DNA from: Deltaproteobacteria bacterium | GTDB lineage: Bacteria; Myxococcota_A; UBA9160; SMWR01 | DNA: 36,222 bases | Assembly: GCA_019313245.1 (NCBI GenBank) | Contig: JAFDBP010000133.1 | Location: 1 to 36,222, forward strand | Reading direction: 5' to 3' | Shown: positions 8,211-17,471 of the stretch, one piece after another | Position numbering within the stretch: the stretch's first letter is position 1 | Layout of the letters: the number at the start of each line of letters is the position of its first letter | Position numbers and translations under genes: made by a program | The notes under the pieces: model-generated | Told to the model about the DNA's origin: nothing | Databases searched by the model: none | What the model saw: the letters and a program-made list of their open reading frames with translations, nothing else

Positions 8211-9178
8211 GATCGACCGCTGCAATTTCTCTGGCTGCGGGCCTGCTCTTTTCGAGCGCGGGTTGCTCGACCCATCCCGCCGTCACGCCGGATCGCGAAC
8301 TCTCGGACGCGGCGCTCCACGAGGAATTCGCCGAGGCTTCCGTGCGCCTCTACGTGCAACGCCAAGCTCGCCTGCTCGCGGTGAACTACGCGATCCGCAC
8401 CGCAGGTGCAGATCTCTGCGGCGATGCCGTCGGCCCGATCCTCGGGATCGCGGCGTGGCGCAGCAATCCGCTCTTCGGGCGAGCGTTCTTCGAAGCCCTC
8501 GAGCGCAGCTACGGGGTCTGGGCCGGGAGCATCGCGGTGGTGGCCGTGCAACCCGGATCGCCGGCGGATCGCGCGGGCATTCGGGTCGGCGACCAGATCC
8601 TGCACGTGGCGGGCGCTGCGGTCCACTCCGACGTCGACGTCTTCGATCGCGCAGCGGCATTCGAGACCGGAGCGATTCCGATCGGCCTGCTGCGCGGAGA
8701 ACGCGAAATCCGCGTCGCCGTCGACCCACTTCGCGCGTGCCGCCCGGAGGCCTTCCTCGAAATCGGCGACCTGATGCTGACCGACCGCGCGCGTGGCGAT
8801 CACTTCTACGTCACCTCGGGTTTCATCCGCTTCGCGAAGACCGACGACGAACTCGCGCTCGTCGTCGCCCACGAACTCGCGCATCGCATCTCGGGCATGC
8901 GGGTGATCCCGGGCCCCCAGGTCGAAGTTCGGGCCGATCGCCTCGGCCTGTATCTGGCCGCGCGCGCCGGCTACGACATCTCGATTGCGCCCGCGTTCTG
9001 GGACCGCGTCGCCGTCGAGCAACCCTGGTCGCTCTCGGACGACGTCGAGCACTACGGCTGGACCCGCGTGCCACCACACGGCTACATGCCGTCGCGCGCG
9101 GCGGCGATCCGAAAGATCGTCGCCGAGATCCAGCGCAAGATCGAAAACGGCAAACCGCTCCAACCCGGGAAGATCTGA
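8207..9178 (+). CDS. PDZ-containing M48-family metalloprotease (lipoprotein), copy 2
   Basis: The 323-residue paralogue of the preceding gene carries a lipoprotein signal (LLFSSAGC, lipobox Cys near residue 22) instead of a simple Sec signal. The PDZ-like segment (GSPADRAGIRVGDQILHVAG) again lies before the zinc site: HELAH at about H222-H226, with EVRAD supplying the third ligand. The pair therefore has two localisations, one soluble in the periplasm and one tethered to a membrane, which could mean a heteromeric or substrate-sharing protease. It overlaps the upstream gene by four bases and is convergent with the LolA-like gene 22 bases downstream. No visible active-site residue is missing. 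Confidence 0.85.
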   Translation: MRSTAAISLAAGLLFSSAGCSTHPAVTPDRELSDAALHEEFAEASVRLYVQRQARLLAVNYAIRTAGADLCGDAVGPILGIAAWRSNPLFGRAFFEALERSYGVWAGSIAVVAVQPGSPADRAGIRVGDQILHVAGAAVHSDVDVFDRAAAFETGAIPIGLLRGEREIRVAVDPLRACRPEAFLEIGDLMLTDRARGDHFYVTSGFIRFAKTDDELALVVAHELAHRISGMRVIPGPQVEVRADRLGLYLAARAGYDISIAPAFWDRVAVEQPWSLSDDVEHYGWTRVPPHGYMPSRAAAIRKIVAEIQRKIENGKPLQPGKI

Positions 9179-9200
9179 AGCCGCAGCTCGCCCGTCGGGT

Positions 9201-10034
9201 TTACGGTTTGGGCTCGGGCAGCTTTCGCTTCTGCTCGAGAGTCGAGACCGTGAAGATCCGATCGGGGATCGAAGCGTCGACCTCGAGGTCCGAAATCAAC
9301 ACCTCTGTCGAAGTACCGCGATTGACGTCTCTCACGAGCAGGCGGCTGGGCAGAACGTGCCCTCCTCGCTCGACCATCGAGGAGCGGGGCGATTCGAGCA
9401 CGCGGTAGGGTTCCGACTCGCCGCTCTTGTAGTAGCGAGTCGCGAGAATCGCGTGGTCCAACTGCGCGACGTCGAATTCGACCCGCGAGTAGATTCCCTT
9501 GTGGACGGGTGCCACGCCAATCCGGTAGATCGCCTCGCCTTCGCTTTCGGCCAGCGCGAGTTCACCGAGCTCGAATTCGTCGGTGCGCTTGCGCTCGAGA
9601 TCCTCGTAGGTCAGATCGCTGCCGAAGAACGCGTCTCCCTTCTGGGCCGTCGTCACACGGCGCGTCTTGCCGAGCGACGGGATGAAGGCGAAGGCATCGT
9701 GACTCCGATCCCGCTGTTCGATCGTCAGGATCGTCATTCCGCGGAGGTACTCGGGAGCCGTGAGTCGAGCGATCGAATGCAGCCGCTGATCGATGATCTT
9801 CGTGATGTAATGGACCTTGCGGCGAATTTCTTCATCGGATCCGCCGCGCATCACCAATTCGACCCGCGAAATCGCGTCGATCGCGTAGCGGTTCTCGAAA
9901 GCCGCAGCCAGCACGCTCTCTGACGACGGCGGGGCGCTTTGCGCCCACGCGCCCGCAACGCTGACGAGCGCGACCGCGAACGAGAGCGCAGCGCCCGAAC
10001 CGATTCGCCAGATGAATCCGCCGATTCCTATCAC
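9201..10034 (-). CDS. LolA-like outer-membrane lipoprotein-sorting family protein
   Basis: The 277-residue exported protein has a signal peptide ending near AGAWAQ. The body contains the pattern of the 'outer membrane lipoprotein-sorting protein' family: FAFIPSLGKTRRVTT, then GDAFFGSDLTYEDLE, then YYKSGESEPYRVLE. These are predicted LolA/LolB-like half-barrels; many are linked to lipid or RND-type hydrophobe transport rather than to classical lipoprotein sorting. No RND partner is present here. The start is a GTG with GGAG eight bases upstream. It lies 40 bases downstream of msrA on the same strand and may be co-transcribed. Confidence 0.8.
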   Translation of the reverse strand: MIGIGGFIWRIGSGAALSFAVALVSVAGAWAQSAPPSSESVLAAAFENRYAIDAISRVELVMRGGSDEEIRRKVHYITKIIDQRLHSIARLTAPEYLRGMTILTIEQRDRSHDAFAFIPSLGKTRRVTTAQKGDAFFGSDLTYEDLERKRTDEFELGELALAESEGEAIYRIGVAPVHKGIYSRVEFDVAQLDHAILATRYYKSGESEPYRVLESPRSSMVERGGHVLPSRLLVRDVNRGTSTEVLISDLEVDASIPDRIFTVSTLEQKRKLPEPKP

Positions 10035-10074
10035 CCGTTCGACTCCAGAATCACAGTCAGCACGTATCGGCCGA

Positions 10075-10671
10075 TCAGGCCGGAAATGTGAGTCCGGTTC
10101 CGGCCAGAGCGCAATAACCGCCCGGGTTCTTGGCGAGATACTGCTGGTGGTAATCCTCGGCGAAATAGAATTCCGCTGCGCGAAGAATTTCAGTCGTGAT
10201 CTTCCCGTAGCCGGCAGCCGCGAGAACCGCAGCGTAGGCGTCCCGCGAAGCCCGCGCCGCGCTCAGCTGGGCGTCGCCGTAGGTGTAGATCCCAGAGCGG
10301 TACTGGCTGCCGACGTCGTTTCCCTGACGCATCCCCTGGGTGGGATCGTGGTTCTCCCAGAAGATCTTCAGCAGCGCTTCGTAGGAGATCTTCTCGGGAT
10401 CGAAGACGATCCGGACGACCTCGGCGTGGCCGGTTTCGCCCGTGCAGACTTCCGGATAACGGGGATGCGCGATCGAGCCGGCCGTATAACCCGCCGCCGT
10501 GGTGTACACAGGAGCTTCCCAGAACTTCTTCTCGACGCCCCAGAAACAACCCATGCCGAACATCGCGACGTCGAGCCCCTCGAGGATTTCGGCGGGCGGT
10601 TGCATCGGCGTGCCGAGAACGACGTGTTGCGGCGCGACCGCCATCGGCTCATTTCGATCCCGCATGGCCAT
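10075..10671 (-). CDS. msrA: Peptide-methionine (S)-S-oxide reductase MsrA
   Basis: The 198-residue enzyme repairs oxidised methionine in proteins. The catalytic motif GCFWG is at residues 41-45 (Cys42), followed by the family blocks GYTAGSIAHPRYPEVCTGETGHAEVVRIVFDP and a C-terminal GGYCALAGTG carrying the likely resolving cysteine. The ATG at 10671 is chosen because AGGGGAG lies seven bases upstream; the longer ORF to 10860 has no domain content. The residues before the catalytic core (ending in VVLGTPMQPP) match long-form cytosolic MsrA proteins. It is divergent from the YbjN-like gene. Confidence 0.95.
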   Translation of the reverse strand: MAMRDRNEPMAVAPQHVVLGTPMQPPAEILEGLDVAMFGMGCFWGVEKKFWEAPVYTTAAGYTAGSIAHPRYPEVCTGETGHAEVVRIVFDPEKISYEALLKIFWENHDPTQGMRQGNDVGSQYRSGIYTYGDAQLSAARASRDAYAAVLAAAGYGKITTEILRAAEFYFAEDYHQQYLAKNPGGYCALAGTGLTFPA

Positions 10672-10825
10672 GTTAGACTCCCCTTCGCGCGAAAGGATAG
10701 CCCCTCCGTACGCGAGAATCGGCCCGATGGGGGATGCGGTAACAGGTGCGCTCCACCCCACCGCCAGGCGATGGACGACGAGCGCTGCGCTCGATAGAAA
10801 CGAAACGTTGTAGAGGGAAAGCTGA

Positions 10826-11221
10826 TTGGCGAGCCAGGAACACTTTGCCCATAACCTCAAGCGCGTGTGCAGCGATCACGCGTGGGAACTCCTGCCCAGC
10901 GGGATACAGGTCAGCTGGCCCAACGGCCGACGCCAGTTGATCGAACTCAAATTCTTCGAGTTCAAACGAGAAGAACTCGTTCGCCTCTTCACCACGATCG
11001 GCGACGTCGAAAGCATGAGTGCGGTTCGGCTCACGGTCGCCCTGCGCATCAACGCCGAGCTCGCTCACGGTTGCCTCGCGGTCCACGACGACCACCTCGT
11101 CATGACCGACACCTTGATGCTGCGGGACGCCGACCCCGCAGAGATCGAGGCCTCGATCGCCTACCTGGCGGAGACCGCCGACTACTACGAAAAGACGCTC
11201 TTCGAAACCGATCAGTATTGA
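10826..11221 (+). CDS. YbjN-like / CesT-fold small protein
   Basis: The 131-residue soluble protein has no signal peptide. The C-terminal half (LTVALRINAELAHGCLAVHDDHLVMTDTLMLRDAD, then a helix ending AETADYYEKTLFE) matches the pattern of the YbjN/type III secretion chaperone-like fold found in many bacteria. Members act as putative chaperones or sensory proteins; the precise role is unknown. The start is a TTG with GAGGGAAA about eight bases upstream. It is convergent with the small membrane protein gene. Confidence 0.7.
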   Translation: MASQEHFAHNLKRVCSDHAWELLPSGIQVSWPNGRRQLIELKFFEFKREELVRLFTTIGDVESMSAVRLTVALRINAELAHGCLAVHDDHLVMTDTLMLRDADPAEIEASIAYLAETADYYEKTLFETDQY

Positions 11222-11251
11222 CGGGTGGGGCCGCCGCCGCTGGTGGACAAC

Positions 11252-11569
11252 TCAGTTGGTGGCGCTCCCCTGGGCCTTCTTGTCGCCGCCGAAGGCCGCC
11301 ACGGTCTTCCACGCGCTCACGAGCATGCCGCCGCCGAACAGCACGCAGAGCAGCCCGACCGCCCACGCGGCGAAGACGTAGCCCGCCGCGTGCGCGCGCA
11401 GCATCAGCGAAACGAAGATCGTCAGGATCGCCGCGTACATGGCGGTCGTCGACAACCACTCGATCACGGTGCGGCTTCGACTCGGAGGGGTGAACGAAAT
11501 CACCAGCCAACCGATCACGAGGATCGAACCGGATACGATCCAGATGATCTGATAATTACTCAGCTCCAT
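11252..11569 (-). CDS. Small three-helix membrane protein of unknown function
   Basis: The 105-residue protein has three predicted membrane segments: IIWIVSGSILVIGWLVISF, TAMYAAILTIFVSLMLRA and YVFAAWAVGLLCVLFGGGMLVSA, ending in a short charged tail. I do not recognise a family. The ATG at 11569 is preferred to the track's GTG at 11575 because GAGGGAG lies about five bases before the ATG and overlaps the GTG. It lies downstream of tkt on the same strand with an 80-base gap. Confidence 0.65.
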   Translation of the reverse strand: MELSNYQIIWIVSGSILVIGWLVISFTPPSRSRTVIEWLSTTAMYAAILTIFVSLMLRAHAAGYVFAAWAVGLLCVLFGGGMLVSAWKTVAAFGGDKKAQGSATN

Positions 11570-11649
11570 CGCCACTCCCTCGTCTCTCAGCCTCTGTTGT
11601 CGGCACCGCGTCGGAACGGCTTGACACCGTTGCGCAGCTCACCCGCGAC

Positions 11650-13692
11650 TCAGGACGCCACATCGCGTACGTGGCTGCGGACCCGCTCGGCGAGTTGCTC
11701 CGCGGTGAATCCGTACTCGCGCGCGAGGTCCGCACACGGAGCGGAGCTGCCGAAACGGTCGATCCCGTAGAGCAACCCGTTGGCGCCCAGCACGCGCCAC
11801 AGGCTCTCGCCGCGCGCCGCCTCGACGGCGACGACCGGAGTGCCGTCGTCGGGGATCACCCCGCGGCGGAAGTCCGCGCTCTGCTCGAGAAACAGCTCCA
11901 GACACGGCAGCGAAACGACGCGCGCCGCGATGCCGTCGCCGCGCAACTGCGCTGCGGCTTCGACCGCCAGCGAAACCTCGGAACCGGTCGCTACGAGGAC
12001 CACGTCCGCCGACCCCTCCGGATCCTCGAGCACGTAGGCGCCGCGCCCCAGCGCTTCCGGCTCGAACGTCGCCGGGCGATCGAGCGCCTTCAGGGTCTGG
12101 CGGCTGAGCGCGAGCATGGCCGGTCCGTCCCGATGTTCGGCGATCCACGCCCAGGCCAGCGCGGTTTCGATCCCATCCGCGGGGCGGAAGACCCGCAAGC
12201 CCGGAATTGCACGCAGCGAGTCGAGTTGCTCGATCGGCTGATGGGTCGGGCCGTCCTCGCCCAGAAAGATCGAATCGTGGGTAAAGACGAAGACCGACGG
12301 CAGGCGCATCAGCGCGGCGAGCCGGATCGCCGGGCGCATGTAGTCGCTGAAGATCAGGAAGGTGCCGCAATACGGGCGCAGGGTGCCGTCCAGCGCGATC
12401 CCGTTGGTGATCGCGCCCATCGCGTGCTCGCGAATGCCGAAGTGGATGTTGACGCCCGCGAAGGAATCCTCCCCCCCTTCGGCCGGGGTCGAACCCACCA
12501 CGCCCAGGCCCTTCAGGATCGGCGGCGCCGCCGAGCCGGCGAGATCCGCAGATCCGCCGACGAAATACGGCGCGCAGCGCGCGAGTCGATCGAGCGCGAC
12601 GGCGCCGTGTTTTCGGGTCGGGTTGTCGACGCCCTCGAGCCCCTCGCACAGGGTGGCGGCCAGATCGGCGGGCAACCGGTACTCGCGCGCCGCGTCCCAG
12701 GCCCGCGCGAGATCCGGATTCGCATCCCGCCACTGCTGCAGTTCGAGATCCGCGGCGGCGCGCTCCGCGCGCTTCGCGTCGCTGCGCTGCTTGACGTAGT
12801 CGCGCACGTCCTGGGGAATCAGGAAGGTCGGCTCGAGCGGCCAACCCGCCGCCTCCTTGGTGAGCTTGAGTTCCTCGGCGCCGAGCTTTTCACCGTGGGC
12901 CTTGGATTGACCGGCTCGGTTGGGGCTACCGAGGCCGATCGTCGTCGTGGCGATGATCAGCGAGGGGCGATCGGCCTCCGCCCGGGCGGCCTCGAGTGCC
13001 TCGCGAATGCCCGCCCAGTCTTCCCCGTCGACGGACTGTACGTGCCAACGGCACGCCTCGAAGCGCTTCGCCACGTCCTCGCTGAAGCTCACCGAAGTCG
13101 GCCCGTCGATCGTGATCTCGTTGTCGTCGTAGAGGTAGATCAGGTTTCCGAGGCCGAGGTGCCCCGCGAACGAGGCGGCCTCCGCGGAAATGCCCTCCAT
13201 CAGATCGCCGTCGCTCACGATTCCATACACGAAGTGGTGACCCGGACCGGATCCGTCGCGGCCGAAGCGCGCACGCGTCATGCGCCCCGCGAGCGCCATC
13301 CCGACGCCGTGTCCGAAGCCCTGACCGAGGGGGCCCGTCGTCATCTCGACGCCGGGCGTATCCCCGTATTCGGGATGACCGGGCGTCTTCGAGCCGAGCG
13401 CGCGAAAACTCTGGATGTCGTCGAGCGTGAGCTCGAATCCGTAGAGGTGGAGCAGGCTGTAGAGGAGCATCGACGCGTGACCGTTCGAAAGGACGAAGCG
13501 GTCGCGCAGCACCCAGGCGGGATCCGAGGGGTCGAATCGGAGGTGCGCGTCCCAGAGTTCGAGCGCGAGCCGCGCGAGGCCCATCGGAGCCCCGGGATGG
13601 CCCGAACTCGCCTTCTCGATCGCGTCCACGGCGAGGAAGCGGATGGTGTTTTCGATGCGCTCTCGGAGCGCGAGATTGAGGTCAGGCGACAT
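11650..13692 (-). CDS. tkt: Transketolase
   Basis: The 680-residue enzyme matches normal transketolase length. N-terminal thiamine-diphosphate domain: [43 protein letters not shown] and the cofactor motif SDGDLMEG...DDNEITIDG. The pyrimidine-binding domain has [18 protein letters not shown], followed by the C-terminal domain. It transfers two-carbon ketol units in the pentose phosphate pathway. The ATG at 13692 is chosen because GGAG lies five bases upstream and [23 protein letters not shown] is a typical N-terminus; the longer ORF to 13851 adds an unrelated tail. It is divergent from the ferredoxin gene. Confidence 0.96.
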   Translation of the reverse strand: MSPDLNLALRERIENTIRFLAVDAIEKASSGHPGAPMGLARLALELWDAHLRFDPSDPAWVLRDRFVLSNGHASMLLYSLLHLYGFELTLDDIQSFRALGSKTPGHPEYGDTPGVEMTTGPLGQGFGHGVGMALAGRMTRARFGRDGSGPGHHFVYGIVSDGDLMEGISAEAASFAGHLGLGNLIYLYDDNEITIDGPTSVSFSEDVAKRFEACRWHVQSVDGEDWAGIREALEAARAEADRPSLIIATTTIGLGSPNRAGQSKAHGEKLGAEELKLTKEAAGWPLEPTFLIPQDVRDYVKQRSDAKRAERAAADLELQQWRDANPDLARAWDAAREYRLPADLAATLCEGLEGVDNPTRKHGAVALDRLARCAPYFVGGSADLAGSAAPPILKGLGVVGSTPAEGGEDSFAGVNIHFGIREHAMGAITNGIALDGTLRPYCGTFLIFSDYMRPAIRLAALMRLPSVFVFTHDSIFLGEDGPTHQPIEQLDSLRAIPGLRVFRPADGIETALAWAWIAEHRDGPAMLALSRQTLKALDRPATFEPEALGRGAYVLEDPEGSADVVLVATGSEVSLAVEAAAQLRGDGIAARVVSLPCLELFLEQSADFRRGVIPDDGTPVVAVEAARGESLWRVLGANGLLYGIDRFGSSAPCADLAREYGFTAEQLAERVRSHVRDVAS

Positions 13693-13925
13693 CGGTTCTC
13701 CGACGAGGTGATTATGAATCGACGGGCGAGCCGACTCTACATTGGATGCCGAATTTTCGGAACCTCCAGCGGAGAATCGATCGCCCGCGAGCCGCTCGGA
13801 GGGCCCTTTTTTCGCAGATTCGCCAACCCACCCGGGCCAGCCCTCCGCCACGGCGCCAAACGGCGTTCGCTGGCGGGCCTCCGGGCCGGCTATCCCGCCG
13901 CGGCTCGATGCGGCAAACTCGCGCG

Positions 13926-14294
13926 ATGCCCGACGCGCTGGAACAAACCCTGGAGAAGCTCGGCGTGCGCGAGACGCGCCGGCACATCTTTCTCTGCTGC
14001 GACCAGAGCAAGCCGAAGTGTTCGAGCCGGCAGGAAAGCCTGAAATCCTGGGAGTTCCTGAAGCGCCGACTCGTCGAACTCGAGCTGGTGGGCTCCGGCG
14101 GCATCTACCGCACCAAGGCCAACTGCCTGCAGATCTGCCTGCAGGGCCCCGTCGCGCTCGTCTACCCCGAGGGCGTCTGGTATCGGGGATGCACGCCGGA
14201 AGTCCTCGAGCGCATCATCCAGGAACACCTGATCGGCGGCCGCCCGGTGGCGGAATACGCGATCGCGACGCGGCCGCTGCACCCGCAAGCGTAG
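13926..14294 (+). CDS. Thioredoxin-fold [2Fe-2S] ferredoxin domain protein
   Basis: The 122-residue protein matches the Shethna-type/COG3411-like 2Fe-2S family: [13 protein letters not shown] near the N-terminus and [21 protein letters not shown] in the centre, then [15 protein letters not shown]. The four expected cluster cysteines are present. This family carries electrons or is a domain of larger hydrogenase/NuoE-type complexes; here it stands alone, so its partner is unknown. An in-frame ATG at 13908 is also possible. The upstream in-frame extension in the ORF track (from 13746) is Arg/Pro-rich and lacks domain features. Confidence 0.8.
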   Translation: MPDALEQTLEKLGVRETRRHIFLCCDQSKPKCSSRQESLKSWEFLKRRLVELELVGSGGIYRTKANCLQICLQGPVALVYPEGVWYRGCTPEVLERIIQEHLIGGRPVAEYAIATRPLHPQA

Positions 14295-14301
14295 AATTCC
14301 A

Positions 14302-14313
14302 CTCCAGCTGGAG
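14302..14313. other. 12-bp perfect palindrome after the ferredoxin gene
   Basis: CTCCAGCTGGAG is self-complementary and starts eight bases after the ferredoxin stop. There is no loop or T-run, so it may be a protein-binding site or part of a weak 3' end. Chance is not excluded. Confidence 0.3.
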
Positions 14314-14490
14314 CATTCCGCGCGCAGCCGATCCGCTCTGCCAGCGCGGCGAGCTTCCTCGCGGCCCCGAAGTCGTGCGGCCTAATGGATTGGCGCGCCG
14401 ATTCCGATGTTGAGAGTGGATCGGAGTCTCGCGACAGCCGGATTGGACGCTCCCAACGGCTGAGCGCGGGCCTCCCACTAGAGCTTGGTG

Positions 14491-15714
14491 ATGCGAACTT
14501 TTGGGCACTATCTCGTAGAACAGGGCGTCATCACGAAGGATCAATTCGAAGAGGCCACCCAATCGCGGGTCGTCTTCGGCGGCCGGCTCGGCACCAACCT
14601 GGCCGAACTCGGCTACATGCGCCTCGAGGACATCGGGCGCCACCTCGCCAAGCACCTCGAAGTTCCGCTGGCTCCGGAAGAGTGGTTGAACAACCCGAGC
14701 GCTGAAGCGCGGAAGGCACTTGCCCCCGAGCTGGTCGAGAAACACAACGTGCTCCCCCTGCGCGTCGAACAGCGGACACTTCACCTCGCCATGCTCGATC
14801 CACGCGATCCAGTCCAGACCGACGAGATCGCGTTCGCGACGGGCATGCGCATCGTCGCCTACGTGGTGCCGGAGGTACAGCTGCTCGCACTGCTCGAACA
14901 CCACTACGGGCTGCGCCGCGAGATGCGCTACATCAATCTCGGCAAGGAAGCCGCCGCCGGGTTGACGAAGAAGACCGCGAGCGCGGAGGATTCCGACCAG
15001 CGATTCCCCGAGCTCAATCCCGACGCCGCGGAGGACATGGCTCCGCTCGGCGACAGCCAGGACCTGATCGACGAGGAGAGTTTTCAATCGCTCCACGCGA
15101 ATTCCGATCCGAATTCTTCGACCGCACGATCCCGGGCGACGGACGACCAGACCGCCGAAGTGCCGGAGATGGACATCTCGGAACTCGAAGCTTCGCCGTG
15201 CGTCGAACCGGCGCCCGAACTCGCCGAAGACAGCATCGCCGCGCTCGAGGTTGCGCTCGTGCTCGCGAGCGATCGCGACGCGGTCAGTGAGATCGCGCTG
15301 CGCATCGCGCGCCGCTACACGGAAGCCGCGGCCATCTTCATCGTCCGCGGTGGCATCATCTCGGGCTTCCGCGGCGACGGCGACGCGATCTCGGAACAGA
15401 TTTCAGGAATTCTGCTGCCCGTCGCATCGGATTGCGCGATCACCGCACCGGCTACCTCGAGAACTCCTTTTCGCGGACGACCGCCCGAAGGCGGATTGGA
15501 CGCCACCCTCCTCACGAACCTGAAGCGGGGCGACGCGCGCGAGGTGACGGTCTTCCCGATCACGATCCGCGACCAGGTCGTCAACCTGCTCTACACCGAC
15601 AGCGGTCAGAACCCGCTGGGCGAAACGGGCTTCGCGGCACTCGGCGCACTCGCGACGCTGATCTCCCGCGCCTACGAGCGCCTCATCCTCGAGCGCAAAG
15701 CGGCCATCGAATGA
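14491..15714 (+). CDS. MshEN (GspE N-terminal) domain protein with C-terminal GAF-like domain, no ATPase
   Basis: In this 407-residue protein, residues 1 to about 155 match the MshEN/T2SSE-N domain of PilB/GspE ATPases, with two tandem motifs: FGHYLVEQGVITKDQFEEA and RLGTNLAELGYMRLEDIGRHL. In MshE this double motif binds cyclic di-GMP. An acidic low-complexity linker follows (about 165-240). The C-terminal part (about 245-400) looks like a GAF-type sensory domain (AVSEIALRIARRYTEAAAIFIVRGG ... VTVFPITIRDQVVNLLYTD ... LATLISRAYERLI). There is no Walker A, so it is not a secretion ATPase. It is probably a regulator of pili, gliding or secretion. The ATG at 14491 is preferred over TTG 14485 and GTG 14488, but ribosome-binding evidence is weak. 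Confidence 0.75.
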   Translation: MRTFGHYLVEQGVITKDQFEEATQSRVVFGGRLGTNLAELGYMRLEDIGRHLAKHLEVPLAPEEWLNNPSAEARKALAPELVEKHNVLPLRVEQRTLHLAMLDPRDPVQTDEIAFATGMRIVAYVVPEVQLLALLEHHYGLRREMRYINLGKEAAAGLTKKTASAEDSDQRFPELNPDAAEDMAPLGDSQDLIDEESFQSLHANSDPNSSTARSRATDDQTAEVPEMDISELEASPCVEPAPELAEDSIAALEVALVLASDRDAVSEIALRIARRYTEAAAIFIVRGGIISGFRGDGDAISEQISGILLPVASDCAITAPATSRTPFRGRPPEGGLDATLLTNLKRGDAREVTVFPITIRDQVVNLLYTDSGQNPLGETGFAALGALATLISRAYERLILERKAAIE

Positions 15715-15783
15715 CCGCGGGCGCAGACTCCCCGCCGATCAAGTAGACGCCGCAGCTACGATCACCTTCGAGCGGCCGGTGCT

Positions 15784-16410
15784 TCAGCTGGCGCGTCTCA
15801 GATACGCAATCGACAACACACCGGTCCCAACCAGCAAGACACTGAGTGGGACGCCCCAAATCCGACCGGAGGGGACTGCGGGCGGCAGAACGACGGTTCC
15901 CGTATCGCCCGCGAGATTGGTCGGCGAATTCACGCCGACCGTATAGGTCGGAATGTCGGGGTCGTCGACGGTGATCGACATGACGCCGTCGCTCGGCATC
16001 ACGCCGGGGGGAATCTCGATCGTCTGATAGAACCACCAGACGACGGTATCTCCGCTGGGATCGATGATGCCATCGGGCAACACATAGTCGGGCTGCGGAA
16101 CGCCCGGTAGCGCTGCATAGCTTTCGGTGCCCACCAGGAACTTTTGATTCGCTGTCGGAAGCTCGAGATCTGACCCGAGAAGTTCGCTGTGATCGAGGTT
16201 GTAGGTATTGGTTGCGTACCAGTGATTCGAAAGTGCTTTCTCGAAGTCGGAGCCGCCGATCTCCTTCATTTCGATGAACTGAATCTTGCGATCCGGCGAG
16301 CTGTAGAACTCGCTGAAGCGCCACAGATGTGAACCCGAAGTCGCCGGATCTGCCCATAACAGGCTCGCTGTTGTCGCAATCATCAGACACGTCGCCGGAA
16401 ATCTCACCAT
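15784..16410 (-). CDS. Exported protein with C-terminal hydrophobic helix and basic tail
   Basis: The 208-residue protein has an N-terminal signal (MVRFPATCLMIATTASLLWA). The central region of about 140 residues is of unknown fold, with WRFSEFYSSPDRKIQFIEMKE, and WYATNTYNLDHSELLGSDLELP. The C-terminus is PSGRIWGVPLSVLLVGTGVLSIAYLRRAS, a single membrane helix followed by a short Arg-rich tail. That tripartite tail resembles exosortase-type sorting signals but lacks the PEP motif, so sorting is inferred only. The start at 16410 has GGAGG at ideal spacing. It is divergent from the BtuF-like lipoprotein gene with 110 bases between them. Confidence 0.7.
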   Translation of the reverse strand: MVRFPATCLMIATTASLLWADPATSGSHLWRFSEFYSSPDRKIQFIEMKEIGGSDFEKALSNHWYATNTYNLDHSELLGSDLELPTANQKFLVGTESYAALPGVPQPDYVLPDGIIDPSGDTVVWWFYQTIEIPPGVMPSDGVMSITVDDPDIPTYTVGVNSPTNLAGDTGTVVLPPAVPSGRIWGVPLSVLLVGTGVLSIAYLRRAS

Positions 16411-16520
16411 GCTCGCCTCCGTCATCGAAAACCCGAATCTTCGAAATCCGCCGCAGCACCAATTGCAATGCGATGCGGATTCCAAGCGTTCCGAGTTATT
16501 CTACTACTGGAGGATTTGAC

Positions 16521-17369
16521 GTGTACAGGCGATTTTTTGGCGTCGTCAGAAAGATCGGAATTCCCGCGGGCTTGCTGATTCTCGCGATGCTCGCGTGTGG
16601 CGAATCCGAAGAACCGCAGAAGCTCCGCCCAGCTGCCCCCGAAACGACTCTGCGTATCATCTCACTCTCTCCCGAACTGAGTCGATTGATCGTCTCGTTC
16701 GGGCTGGCAACCGAGATCATCGGTGTGGACGCCGCATCCCACTCACTGCCAAAACTCGAGTCTACGGCGAACCTCGGAACACTCGAGGGCCTCGACACTT
16801 CCGCCGTCACAGCCCTGAAACCGGACTTCGTCTTCGTTCTTGGCGAGGATGACCAGATCCCCATCGCGGCCGAGCTGCGCGAACGCGGCATCCCCCTCTA
16901 CATCTTCAACCCGACCTCCTCGAATGCGGTGATCCAATCGATTCAAGATCTGGGGACTATTCTGGATCGAAAGGAGCGGGCTCAATCTGCCACCCGGCGC
17001 TTGACTCAGGAGATTTCGAAAATTGCGACGGAAAGAGATGGGGAGAAGCGGCCGAGTGTCGCATGGATCCTCCAGCGCGACCCAATCGTCGTCGTCGGTG
17101 ACAGGGGTCTGCTCCACGAGATACTGGAACTCGCTGGCGGAGAAATCGCACTCCATCAGTTCCCGGGCGAGAGAATCGAAGTGAGCCGCCACATGCTCGC
17201 GGCCCGTAAACCAGATCTCATTCTCGACTCGAGCCCGCAGGGTCAACAGGAACCAATCGCAATGGGTGTGCGGACCGAAGTGATTCCAACATCGATTGGC
17301 GAGCTTCCTACCCTGGATCTTCTCGGCAGAATCCAGCTCATCCACGGGCTCCTCGACCCGCCGCAGTGA
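16521..17369 (+). CDS. BtuF/FecB-like periplasmic substrate-binding lipoprotein
   Basis: The 282-residue protein has a lipoprotein signal (LLILAMLACGES). The body follows class III binding-protein architecture: RIISLSPELSRLIVSFGLATEIIGVD, LGTLEGLDTSAVTALKPDFVFVLGE, then a second lobe with KPDLILDSSPQG. Such proteins deliver cobalamin, haem or ferric siderophores to a BtuCD-type importer. No permease or ATPase gene lies beside it. The GTG at 16521 is chosen because GGAGG lies seven bases upstream and it directly precedes the signal peptide; the ORF from 16329 runs through the divergent gene. Ligand unknown; cobalamin would fit the MTTB/corrinoid pair 5 kb away. Confidence 0.75.
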   Translation: MYRRFFGVVRKIGIPAGLLILAMLACGESEEPQKLRPAAPETTLRIISLSPELSRLIVSFGLATEIIGVDAASHSLPKLESTANLGTLEGLDTSAVTALKPDFVFVLGEDDQIPIAAELRERGIPLYIFNPTSSNAVIQSIQDLGTILDRKERAQSATRRLTQEISKIATERDGEKRPSVAWILQRDPIVVVGDRGLLHEILELAGGEIALHQFPGERIEVSRHMLAARKPDLILDSSPQGQQEPIAMGVRTEVIPTSIGELPTLDLLGRIQLIHGLLDPPQ

Positions 17370-17471
17370 TCCGAAAACGCGCGGCACAGTTTGAGCGGCG
17401 CGTGCTAGCGTCAGCCCGCTCGTCAACGACGCGACCGCCAAATGGGTGCGGTCAAAGGATTCGGGTACCTC

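Noticed and set aside
11671-14043. 790-residue plus-strand ORF
   Set aside because: Antisense of transketolase; no recognisable domain while the opposite strand is a perfect transketolase.
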